From the NCBI GenBank assembly GCA_003487005.1, contig DNFG01000387.1, positions 1-8,852 on the forward strand: 8,852 nt of DNA. The letters run 5' to 3'. The notes under the pieces were generated by a model. The model was not told the DNA's origin and searched no databases. It worked only from the letters and a program-made list of their open reading frames with translations. The DNA comes from Bryobacterales bacterium. GTDB taxonomy: Bacteria; Acidobacteriota; Terriglobia; Bryobacterales; Bryobacteraceae. Shown here one piece after another: positions 1 through 5,721 of the stretch. The translations under genes and the position numbers were made by a program. Each line of letters opens with the position of its first letter. Position 1 is the stretch's first letter.

Positions 1-2
1 TG

Positions 3-20
3 TTTTTTTTTTTTTTTTTT
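3..20. repeat. 18-T homopolymer run at the left edge
   Basis: Eighteen consecutive T residues are followed by a further AT-rich stretch up to about position 41, in otherwise GC-rich sequence. The run lies directly ahead of the abiEi start. It could be the end of an upstream terminator, a length-variable tract affecting the promoter, or an assembly or contig-end artefact. The sequence alone cannot decide among these. Confidence 0.9.
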
Positions 21-23
21 AAT

Positions 24-29
24 GATAAT
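24..29 (+). promoter_or_regulatory. possible -10 box of the abiE operon
   Basis: GATAAT matches the TATAAT consensus at five of six positions and sits in the AT-rich leader 13 bp before the GTG and 28 bp before the ATG candidate starts of abiEi. No TTGACA-like -35 box is visible: the corresponding region is the T run at the window edge. This is a weak call, since AT-rich sequence gives such matches easily. Confidence 0.25.
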
Positions 30-56
30 AGAAAGAAATAAGTGACGGTAGTTAAT

Positions 57-683
57 ATGATTCGCTCAGGCAGAGAGGGTCACGACTCCAGGTTCGCCAG
101 GGAAGTCACCATCTTCAAGGAACGTGGCGGCATCCTCCGGACGTCGCAGGCGCTGCGCGCGGGCGTTCATCCCGCCACCTTCTACGCCATGCGGGACGAG
201 GGACTGTTGGAGGTGGTCAGCCGTGGTGTGTACAGGCTTGCCGGCGAACCACCGCTGGGCAATCCGGACCTGGTCACCGTCGCGGCCCGAGTCCCCAGCG
301 GTGTGATCTGCCTCATCTCCGCGCTCGCGTACCACGGACTCACGACGCAGATCCCTCACGAGGTCCATGTCGCACTGATCCGGGGTGCGGAGGAACCGCG
401 CCTCGATTACCCGCCGATCAGAACCTACCGGTTCACGGGAGAGGCATTCACGGAGGGCGTGGAGAGACACGAACTCGATGGCATGTCTGTCCGGATCTAC
501 AGCGCGGAGAAGACCATTGCGGACTGCTTCAAATTCCGGAACCGGATCGGACTCGACACGGCGCTGGAAGCTGTTCGCTTCTACCGTGAGACGAGGACGG
601 TCCGGGTGGACGACATCCTACGCTATGCGGTGGCTTGCCGGGTGACGAAGATCATACGTCCTTATCTCGAGGCGCTGCTGTAA
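57..683 (+). CDS. abiEi: AbiEi-family antitoxin / transcriptional repressor (type IV toxin-antitoxin)
   Basis: This is the antitoxin of an AbiE system. In characterised members it is a winged-helix protein that represses its own operon and neutralises AbiEii without binding it. From the ATG it is 208 residues. The N-terminal third is a winged helix (GGILRTSQALRAGVHPATFY, then LLEVVSRGVYRL), the family AbiEi_4-type domain. It is followed by the characteristic segment with LISALAYHGLTTQIPHEVHV, and a C-terminal part with SAEKTIADCFKFRNRIGLD. A GTG at 42 would add five residues and follows a TAA directly; neither start has a strong Shine-Dalgarno. The stop overlaps the toxin start (TAATG), implying translational coupling. 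It appears intact, at the usual length for the family. Family assignment is strong; activity is inferred. Confidence 0.9.
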   Translation: MIRSGREGHDSRFAREVTIFKERGGILRTSQALRAGVHPATFYAMRDEGLLEVVSRGVYRLAGEPPLGNPDLVTVAARVPSGVICLISALAYHGLTTQIPHEVHVALIRGAEEPRLDYPPIRTYRFTGEAFTEGVERHELDGMSVRIYSAEKTIADCFKFRNRIGLDTALEAVRFYRETRTVRVDDILRYAVACRVTKIIRPYLEALL

Positions 684-1594
684 TGACGGCAGATCGGAGA
701 AACACCGCCGCGTCCGTGCATCAGCGGCTTCTGAACAAGGCCAGAGAATCCTCGCGCCCCTTCAATGAGATCCTGCAGCATTACGCCATCGAGCGGTTCA
801 TCTACCGGCTCTCCAGGAGCCATCACGCGGAGAAATTCATCCTCAAGGGGGCACTGATGTTCGCGGCATGGAGCGGGTTGGCTTCGCGGCCCACAATGGA
901 CATCGATCTTCTCGGCAGACTCGGCAACAGCCTGGACGGGATTGCCGACGCAATGAGAGAGGCCTGTGCGGTCGAGGTCGAGGCGGACGGCATGATTTTC
1001 AATGGGGAGACAGTCACCACGGCGAGAATCACGGAGGAGGCTGAATACGAAGGGGTGCGCGCCCGACTGCAAGGAGCCCTGGGGAACGCGTGTGTGCACA
1101 TCCAGGTGGACATTGGATTCGGGGACGTGATCGTCCCAGGTCCGACGGAGGTGATCTACCCCAGTCTGCTTGGCCTCCCCGCGCCTGTGTTGAAAGGCTA
1201 CTCCATGGAGAGCGCCATCGCCGAGAAGTTCCACGCTATGGTGAAGCTCGGCGTTCTGAACAGCCGGATGAAGGACTTCTATGACATCTGGGTCCTGTCC
1301 CAATCGTTCGATTTCAATGGCGAGCAACTGAGCCAGGCGATTCGGCGGACGTTCGAGAATCGAAGGACCCCGATGCATACTGCGCCCACGGTTTTCGAGC
1401 CTTCCTTTGCGCAAGAGAATGGCAAGCAGGTGCAGTGGCACGCATTCATCAGGAAAGCCCATCTCACGAGTGCGCCGGAAGACTTCGCGAAAGTCGCTGC
1501 GGCGATCAAAGCGTTCCTTGAACCAGTTGTCGCTGCGCTTGCCGACGGAAGAGCGTTTCGAGAAGAGTGGAAAGCGCTCGGGCCGTGGCGCTGA
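683..1594 (+). CDS. abiEii: AbiEii-family nucleotidyltransferase toxin (type IV toxin-antitoxin)
   Basis: This is the toxin partner of AbiEi, a DNA polymerase beta-like nucleotidyltransferase (AbiEii/AbiGii family). Characterised members bind GTP and cause reversible growth arrest, giving abortive phage infection and replicon stability. The ATG at 683 shares its first base-pair position with the antitoxin stop (TAATG); a TTG at 635 in the same frame is an unlikely start. The 303 residues hold the expected motifs in order: KFILKGALMF (51-60) and RPTMDIDLL (69-77), with the metal-binding DID; QVDIGFGD (141-148); AEKFHAMVKLG (180-190); and NSRMKDFYDIW (193-203). The C-terminus ends in GPWR, which I recall as common in this subfamily, so the gene looks complete and was not truncated by the insertion element that starts within about 10 bp. 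It is probably expressed only from the abiE promoter upstream. Confidence 0.92.
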   Translation: MTADRRNTAASVHQRLLNKARESSRPFNEILQHYAIERFIYRLSRSHHAEKFILKGALMFAAWSGLASRPTMDIDLLGRLGNSLDGIADAMREACAVEVEADGMIFNGETVTTARITEEAEYEGVRARLQGALGNACVHIQVDIGFGDVIVPGPTEVIYPSLLGLPAPVLKGYSMESAIAEKFHAMVKLGVLNSRMKDFYDIWVLSQSFDFNGEQLSQAIRRTFENRRTPMHTAPTVFEPSFAQENGKQVQWHAFIRKAHLTSAPEDFAKVAAAIKAFLEPVVAALADGRAFREEWKALGPWR

Positions 1595-1601
1595 CATTCG
1601 G

Positions 1602-1610
1602 CGCCGTCAG
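1602..1610 (+). repeat. candidate left terminal inverted repeat of the insertion element
   Basis: CGCCGTCAG is the exact reverse complement of 2690-2698 and lies 8 bp after the abiEii stop. Similarity does not extend inward, and only loosely outward, so support is limited. Confidence 0.35.
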
Positions 1611-1643
1611 AATTCAGCGCTAGCCGCCACGGTAAAATCGCGA

Positions 1644-2693
1644 TTGATCGCCTTCCTCCGACTGCTCTTCATTGGCCGCGCGGCACTCATCGCCGAAAAT
1701 CTGTTCCTTCGCAAGCAACTCGCCCTTTTTCAAGAACGCAAAGCCCGGCCACGACAGGCTCCAGCGCTGACGCGACTGTCGATGATCGTCCTTGCGCGGT
1801 TCTTCGACTGGCGTGACACCCTCGTTATCGTCAAGTCGGAAACCTTCATCGGATGGCATCGCACGGCGTTCCGGGCGTTCTGGCATTGGAAGTCGCGCAA
1901 GCTGGGTCGGCCACTTCTGCCGAAGAACCTGCGCGAACTGGTTCGCGAGATGGCGACGGCGAATGCGACTTGGGGCGAGGAGAGAATTGCCAGCGAGCTC
2001 TCTCTCAAGCTGGGTATCCGGGTTTCGCCGCGGACCGCCGGCAGATACCTTGACAGGTTGCGGCCACCGGGCGGACGCGCGACAAATCAGCGCTGGGCGA
2101 CCTTTGTGCGCAACCACGCCAAGGGCATTGTCGCCTGCGACTTCATGGTTTCCGTGACCGCATCGATGCGCGTGCTGTACGTCTTCGTGGCCATGGAGGT
2201 CGGCTCGCGGCGGATTCTCCACACCAACGTTACGGCGCATCCCACAGCGGAATGGACGCTGCAGCAGTTCCGCGAGTGTTTGGCGGATGACCATCCCTAT
2301 CGGTTTCTGATCCATGACCGTGATTCGATATTTTCGGCCAACCTGGATTCGGAGTTGAAGGGCTTTGGCCTGCGCGTGCTGAAGACGCCAGTCCGGGCGC
2401 CGAAGTCGAATGCCCATTGCGAGCGATTGATCGGCACGATTCGCCGGGAGTGCCTCGACTTCCTCATCCCGCTCAACGAACGTCATCTCAGAAGGCTACT
2501 GAGTGAGTTCGTGACCCATTACAACCGGGGCCGCCCACATTCCGCCTTAGGGCCAGGAATTCCGGAACCACCCCAAGCCAAGGTTCCGGCCGGCCCGCAC
2601 AGACACAAGCTTCCCGCCGGGTACCGAGTCGCATCAACTCCGGTCCTCGGCGGGCTGCACCACGAATACAGGCTGAAGAAGGAGGCTGCCTGA
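1644..2693 (+). CDS. DDE integrase-core transposase (IS3/IS481-like)
   Basis: This transposase would cut and join the ends of its element. From the TTG at 1644 it is 349 residues. The N-terminus (LLFIGRAALIAENLFLRKQL) and the helix-turn-helix-like region (ATWGEERIASELSLKLGI) precede an RNase H-fold rve domain. Its acidic triad is visible: D166 in IVACDFMV, D225 in LIHDRDSIF and E260 in AHCERLIGTIRRECL, a DD34E spacing. The C-terminus holds NERHLRRLL, HYNRGRPHSALGPGIPEP and GGLHHEYRL, typical of a family abundant in Acidobacteria and Planctomycetes. The frame is open back to 1407 inside abiEii, but that part is a shadow. Relatives, as I remember them, begin MKSxL; here the matching codon at 1632 is GTA (GTA-AAA-TCG), not a normal start, so initiation may be weak or moved to the TTG. 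No internal stop or frameshift is visible. Confidence 0.85.
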   Translation: MIAFLRLLFIGRAALIAENLFLRKQLALFQERKARPRQAPALTRLSMIVLARFFDWRDTLVIVKSETFIGWHRTAFRAFWHWKSRKLGRPLLPKNLRELVREMATANATWGEERIASELSLKLGIRVSPRTAGRYLDRLRPPGGRATNQRWATFVRNHAKGIVACDFMVSVTASMRVLYVFVAMEVGSRRILHTNVTAHPTAEWTLQQFRECLADDHPYRFLIHDRDSIFSANLDSELKGFGLRVLKTPVRAPKSNAHCERLIGTIRRECLDFLIPLNERHLRRLLSEFVTHYNRGRPHSALGPGIPEPPQAKVPAGPHRHKLPAGYRVASTPVLGGLHHEYRLKKEAA

Positions 2694-2698
2694 CGGCG
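2690..2698 (-). repeat. candidate right terminal inverted repeat of the insertion element
   Basis: CTGACGGCG on the plus strand pairs perfectly with 1602-1610. It contains the transposase TGA stop. It is directly followed by GCGAT-CGG-ATCGC (2696-2708), a 5-bp-arm palindrome overlapping its outer end. It is a tentative element boundary. Confidence 0.35.
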
Positions 2699-2814
2699 AT
2701 CGGATCGCGCTGGCCGCATGTAACGTTGTTACCCGCACCATCCGGAACCCGTTGATTCTACAAGCAGATGGAGTTTTTGCGGACCACAAGGAACGCGATG
2801 GCGAACGTCCGCAT
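2699..2814. other. non-coding gap between the insertion element and hicA, with two inverted repeats
   Basis: I see no gene here. The two flanking genes converge on it. It contains the near-palindrome GTAAC-GTT-GTTAC (2720-2732) and a 7-bp inverted repeat TGCGGAC (2778-2784) / GTCCGCA (2807-2813) around a 22-nt loop, starting 1 bp past the hicA stop. Neither is followed by a T run in the direction of a neighbouring gene, so neither is a classical rho-independent terminator. The larger one might still stabilise the 3' end of the hicBA transcript. Confidence 0.6.
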
Positions 2815-3027
2815 CTAGAGATCCTCGGGGCGAAGTCCCGTGTCCTTCCCGATCTTCGCCAAGGCCGCGGGTCCCACCTCCTCCTGGTCATGGAAGCAGA
2901 AGGTGAAGTTAGGCCAGCCGGGGCGCTGGAGTTTGCGATGGGAGCCGACCTGCTTTTTCAACGTCCAGCCCAAGCGCAGCAAGGCGGAATAGACCCGCCT
3001 GGCCTTGGCTGCCCGCCAGACGCTCAC
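2815..3027 (-). CDS. hicA: HicA-family mRNA interferase toxin
   Basis: This is the small toxin of a HicBA type II toxin-antitoxin pair. HicA proteins have a dsRBD-like fold and cut mRNA and tmRNA using a single conserved histidine. The 70-residue protein carries that signature, VGSHRKLQRPGW, with the catalytic histidine at about residue 30. It is followed by FTFCFHDQEEVGPAALAKI and ends in GLRPEDL, the usual HicA C-terminal pattern. It starts with GTG inside the antitoxin stop (GTGA, 4-bp overlap), which implies translational coupling and excess antitoxin. Gene order is antitoxin first, the reverse of Escherichia coli hicAB but common in other phyla. Length is normal for a short HicA. It is transcribed toward the insertion element and ends about 117 bp from its tentative right end. 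Confidence 0.9.
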   Translation of the reverse strand: MSVWRAAKARRVYSALLRLGWTLKKQVGSHRKLQRPGWPNFTFCFHDQEEVGPAALAKIGKDTGLRPEDL

Positions 3028-3239
3028 GCGGCAAACAGCACCTTGAGGGGTTCGGGCACATCCTCGCCGCTCTCGATCATGTCTGCCAGAACCTGCAGGG
3101 CGATGGACTTGACCTTGCGGATGGCTTCGGTTTCGTCGCGGCCGTAGGCCATCACGCCGGGGAGGTCCGGGACGGACGCGAGAATGCGGCCATCGGCTTC
3201 GCGTTCGACTTCGACACGGATCGGCTGGATCTCGACCAT
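3024..3239 (-). CDS. hicB: HicB-family antitoxin (short form without a separate DNA-binding domain)
   Basis: This is the antitoxin paired with HicA. It has 71 residues from the ATG at 3239, giving MVEIQPIRVEVEREADGR, then VPDLPGVMAYGRDETEAIRK and ALQVLADMIESGEDVPEPL. This is the partial RNase H-like HicB fold with its conserved DGR, PDLPG and YG-x(3)-EA motifs. An in-frame ATG at 3251 would give 75 residues; homologues as I recall them favour the shorter start, and neither has a clear ribosome-binding site. The protein ends right after the HicB core, so the helix-turn-helix or ribbon-helix-helix tail that longer HicB proteins use for autorepression is absent. Regulation must therefore depend on something else, such as readthrough from comM or the hairpin at 3256-3284. 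The reading frame upstream, inside comM, is a shadow. Confidence 0.88.
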   Translation of the reverse strand: MVEIQPIRVEVEREADGRILASVPDLPGVMAYGRDETEAIRKVKSIALQVLADMIESGEDVPEPLKVLFAA

Positions 3240-3255
3240 GACACCAGTCATTCTA

Positions 3256-3284
3256 GCTGAACCGGCGGCGGGGGGCGGTTCAGC
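3256..3284 (-). promoter_or_regulatory. perfect 9-bp-stem hairpin at the comM-hicB junction
   Basis: GCTGAACCG (3256-3264) and CGGTTCAGC (3276-3284) are exact reverse complements separated by an 11-base loop that is C-rich in the minus-strand transcript. The upstream arm contains the comM stop codon, and the downstream arm ends 4 bases before the hicB ATG at 3251. No U run follows, so it is not a canonical terminator. It could be an attenuator, an RNA-processing or stability element that sets hicBA expression relative to comM, or a palindromic operator. It would tend to occlude the ATG at 3251, in keeping with a start at 3239. Confidence 0.6.
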
Positions 3285-4809
3285 CCCAATACGAGCGGTC
3301 CAGCGAGCGGTACTGGACGGCTTCGGCGACATGTTTGGCGGCGATGTCTTCGCTTTTGGCGAGGTCGGCGATGGTGCGGGCGACTTTGAGGATGCGGTCG
3401 TGGGCGCGGGCGGAGAAGCCCATGCGGCGGACGGCCAACTCCAGGGTGCGTTCGCCGGAGTCGTCGAGCGGGCAGATTCTGCGGATCTGGCTGGACGGGA
3501 TTTCGGCGTTGATGAAGCCGCGGGCGGACTGGAGTTCACGGGCGGCAAGGACGCGTTCCCGCATCTGGGCGGAGGAGGCGCCGGCGGCTTTTGTGCGGAG
3601 TTCCTGGAAGGGGACGGCGGGGACTTCGACGTGGAGGTCGATGCGATCGAGCAAGGGGCCGGAGATCTTGCCGAGGTATTGGGAGATCTGGGTGCCGGTA
3701 CACCGGCATTCGCGGGTGGGGTCGCCGTGGAAGCCGCATTTGCAGGGGTTCATCGCGGCCACCAGCATGAAATTGGCCGGAAAACTGAGCGTCATCTGGG
3801 CGCGCGCGATGGTCACCGAGCGCTCTTCGAGCGGTTGCCGCAGCAGCTCCAGCACATTGCGCGGAAATTCGGGGAGTTCATCCAGAAACAACACGCCGTG
3901 GTGCGCCAGCGAGACCTCCCCGGGGCGGGGCATATTGGGACCGCCGCCGAGCAGGCCCGCATCGGAAATCGTGTGGTGAGGGGACCGGAACGGGCGGGTG
4001 CCCATCAGGCCGGCGCCTTTGGCGAGCACGCCGGCGACGCTGTGGACCTGGGTGGTCTCCAGCGCCTCGGCAAAACTCAAGGGGGGAAGGATGCCGGCGA
4101 GGCGCTTGGCCAGCATGGTCTTGCCCGAACCCGGGGGCCCGACCATCAGCACGTTGTGTCCCCCGGCGGCGGCGACTTCGAGGGCCCGTTTGGTGGCGGC
4201 CTGGCCGCGGACGTCAATGAAATCGAGAGCCGCTTCCTGGGCCAGACGCGCGGCTTCGCAGTTCGTGGGAGCCAGTGGGGCGAAGACGCCGGGTTTGTTG
4301 ACCAGCGCCACCGCCTCGGCCAGACTGGAAAGCCCGTACACGGAAAGTCCTTCCACCACAGCGGCTTCGGCGGCATTCTCCCGGGGGACGATCAGGCTCT
4401 TGATGCCCTGGCGCTGCGCGCAGACGGCGATGGACAGCGCGCCCCGGATCGGCCGGAGTCCGCCATCGAGGGAGAGTTCCCCGGCCAGCAGGTGGTCGCC
4501 GCAACCGCATACCGCGCCCATCGCGCCCAGAATCGCCATGGCGACCGGCAGGTCGAACCCGGCGCCCTCTTTCCTCACATTGGCGGGTGCAAGATTGATG
4601 GTGACCGATTTGTTCGGGAATCCGAAACCCGAGTTCATGAGCGCGGATTTGATGCGCTCCCGGCTCTCCTTGACTGCGGTGTCCGGCATCCCGACGACCA
4701 CCACCTCCCGGATCATGCCGGCATGATAAATGTCGACCTCGATATCGACCGGGCGGCCTTCGATACCGAAGACGGCCGCGCTGCGCGTTCGGAAAAGAGA
4801 CATATCCAT
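3280..4809 (-). CDS. comM: YifB/ComM-family AAA+ Mg-chelatase-like ATPase
   Basis: ComM is a hexameric AAA+ DNA helicase that promotes branch migration of incoming single-stranded DNA during natural transformation; many bacteria keep it. The 509 residues have the full family layout. An N-terminal Lon-protease-like ChlI domain spans about 20-170, with VVVVGMPDTAVKESRERIKSA and NLAPANVRKEGAGFDLPVA. Walker A is GPPGSGKT (224-231) and Walker B is GVLFLDELPEF (305-315). The Arg/His-rich loop TRPFRSPHHTISDAGLLGGG follows Walker A. Sensor 1 lies in AAMNPCKCGF, and the paired cysteines C356/C358 and C368/C370 are a likely metal-binding insert typical of the family. LLDRIDLHVEVP and a Mg_chelatase C-terminal domain ending RSLDRSYWG complete it. 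A second ATG at 4803 (MSLFRTRSAAVFG) is an equally possible start, and no clear Shine-Dalgarno decides. It lies 41 bp behind the exported protein gene and close ahead of hicB. Confidence 0.95.
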   Translation of the reverse strand: MDMSLFRTRSAAVFGIEGRPVDIEVDIYHAGMIREVVVVGMPDTAVKESRERIKSALMNSGFGFPNKSVTINLAPANVRKEGAGFDLPVAMAILGAMGAVCGCGDHLLAGELSLDGGLRPIRGALSIAVCAQRQGIKSLIVPRENAAEAAVVEGLSVYGLSSLAEAVALVNKPGVFAPLAPTNCEAARLAQEAALDFIDVRGQAATKRALEVAAAGGHNVLMVGPPGSGKTMLAKRLAGILPPLSFAEALETTQVHSVAGVLAKGAGLMGTRPFRSPHHTISDAGLLGGGPNMPRPGEVSLAHHGVLFLDELPEFPRNVLELLRQPLEERSVTIARAQMTLSFPANFMLVAAMNPCKCGFHGDPTRECRCTGTQISQYLGKISGPLLDRIDLHVEVPAVPFQELRTKAAGASSAQMRERVLAARELQSARGFINAEIPSSQIRRICPLDDSGERTLELAVRRMGFSARAHDRILKVARTIADLAKSEDIAAKHVAEAVQYRSLDRSYWG

Positions 4810-4828
4810 AGGAATAGTGCGCGCCGGA

Positions 4829-4844
4829 GGGGATTATTCTCCCC
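4829..4844 (-). other. small hairpin in the gap ahead of comM
   Basis: GGGGA and TCCCC pair around a 6-base TTATTC loop in the 41-bp gap between the exported protein gene and comM. The stem is only 5 bp and has no T tail. At most it modulates comM translation or transcript processing, and it may be chance in a G/C-run-rich gap. Confidence 0.3.
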
Positions 4845-4850
4845 CCAACG

Positions 4851-5714
4851 CTACTTTTCCACGAGAAATGTGAGGCTCTGTTGGGCTTTGCGCTGGCCGA
4901 CCCGGTCTTCCGCGGTGAGGATGAAGGTGTACTCGCCCGGAGTGAGGTCTGAACTCAGGGTCAGGTGCATTCCACCCGTGAGGAGGTATTGCGGATAGAA
5001 CGGTGCGCCGGATTCCTCGGCGGCATCGGGTTGTTCATACAGGAGATTGCCGGACGGGCGCAGCAGACGGACTCCATACGCCACATGAAAGTGATTCTTC
5101 TCGCCGAGCTGGAACCCGGCAAGTTCGAAGCGGAAGAAGAGGCTGTCCCCCTGGCGGTACACGGCCGGATTCAGGGGACTGCCTCCGGTTTCGGCGCGAT
5201 AGAAGCCTGCATCGAGGATGGAGAAGGTATCCGGACGCGGGATGGGCCGTCCACCAGCCTGGAATTCAACCGTTTGTTCAATCGACTTGCCCGCAAGTTC
5301 ATCGGAAACAAGGATCCGGAGGCTGTACCGGCCGGGCGCGAGCTGGGGAGGAAGCGCGAGGGTCAGGGCCACTCGCGGAAGCCACTGCTCGTCCGCGTGG
5401 GTCACCTCCTCCCGGATGGCCCCGCGTTCGATGTCGAACAGGAGCAGACCGTCGGAATCGGTGGCAAACAGCTGCCAGCGGAGGTCGGCGCGATCATTCT
5501 TGACCGTGTACCCGCCGATCCGGAAGCTAAAGAACATCAGCTCACCAGCGCGGTACTGGTAGCCCTCGGGGATCGAGGCCGCGCCTTCCTGCCGGTCGTG
5601 GAAGGTGATGTTGGCCAGGCGCAGACCTGAAGTGGAGGCAGGAGGGGGAGCGGGCCTCTGCGCGAAGGCGGCCGTCAGCAGCAGACCGAAACAGAGCGCG
5701 CCGGGAAGGAGCAC
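4851..5714 (-). CDS. exported beta-rich protein with two tandem repeats, function unknown
   Basis: I do not recognise a named family. The 287 residues begin with a hydrophobic export signal (MLLPGALCFGLLLTAAFAQ), with a plausible signal peptidase I cut after AFA (about residue 18). The rest is a duplicated domain with a constant 132-residue offset. YRAGELMFFSFRIGGY (54-69) matches YRQGDSLFFRFELAGF (186-201), and LAPGRYSLRILVSDELAGKS (125-144) matches LTPGEYTFILTAEDRVGQRK (257-276). The alternating hydrophobic strands and the PGxYxxxIxxxD pattern suggest two Ig-like beta-sandwiches in the periplasm or on the cell surface. The GTG start lies 7 bp after the stop of the upstream lipoprotein. A GGAGG stands only one base before the GTG, too close to be ideal, and an out-of-frame ATG overlaps the upstream stop (TAATG). 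A one-base sequence error at the start therefore cannot be excluded. It is probably co-transcribed with the lipoprotein and comM. Confidence 0.8.
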   Translation of the reverse strand: MLLPGALCFGLLLTAAFAQRPAPPPASTSGLRLANITFHDRQEGAASIPEGYQYRAGELMFFSFRIGGYTVKNDRADLRWQLFATDSDGLLLFDIERGAIREEVTHADEQWLPRVALTLALPPQLAPGRYSLRILVSDELAGKSIEQTVEFQAGGRPIPRPDTFSILDAGFYRAETGGSPLNPAVYRQGDSLFFRFELAGFQLGEKNHFHVAYGVRLLRPSGNLLYEQPDAAEESGAPFYPQYLLTGGMHLTLSSDLTPGEYTFILTAEDRVGQRKAQQSLTFLVEK

Positions 5715-5721
5715 GCCTCCA

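Larger units (their letters stand above)
1602..2698 (+). mobile_element. insertion element with IS3/IS481-like integrase-core transposase (boundaries tentative)
   Basis: A single transposase gene fills almost the whole element. Tentative ends are set by a perfect 9-bp inverted repeat, CGCCGTCAG at 1602-1610 and CTGACGGCG at 2690-2698, the latter overlapping the transposase stop. A 4-bp direct repeat TCGG lies immediately outside the left end (1598-1601) and one base beyond the right end (2700-2703), which could be a target duplication. Both matches are short and may be chance. The gene content makes an insertion element certain, but the ends are only a hypothesis. Confidence 0.5.

Noticed and set aside
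662..1597. 311-residue minus-strand open frame opposite abiEii
   Set aside because: It is a shadow of the toxin gene, which has all nucleotidyltransferase motifs.
1407..1643. N-terminal extension of the transposase into abiEii
   Set aside because: It is Arg/Ser-rich out-of-frame translation of abiEii; homology to the transposase family begins only near 1632-1644.
2720..2732. Possible integron attC site (TAAC...GTTA pattern)
   Set aside because: The core consensus GTTRRRY is not met, there is no long imperfect hairpin between the boxes, and the neighbouring genes are not in cassette orientation.
3256..3284. Rho-independent terminator after comM
   Set aside because: The stem is strong but no T run follows in the minus-strand direction, so it is reported as a regulatory hairpin only.
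3252..3548. N-terminal extension of hicB into comM
   Set aside because: It is a Pro/Ser/Ala-rich shadow of comM; HicB similarity begins at the ATG at 3239 or 3251.
4801..4803. Shared start sequence: comM (from 4803) and the lipoprotein (from 6270) both begin ATGTCTCTTTT, giving MSLFRxRS
   Set aside because: The similarity stops after eight codons and the proteins are unrelated; it is treated as coincidence.
3184..4998. 604-residue open frame on the plus strand opposite comM
   Set aside because: It is a Gly/Ala/Asp-rich antisense shadow of comM, which has full family motifs; high GC content opens such frames.
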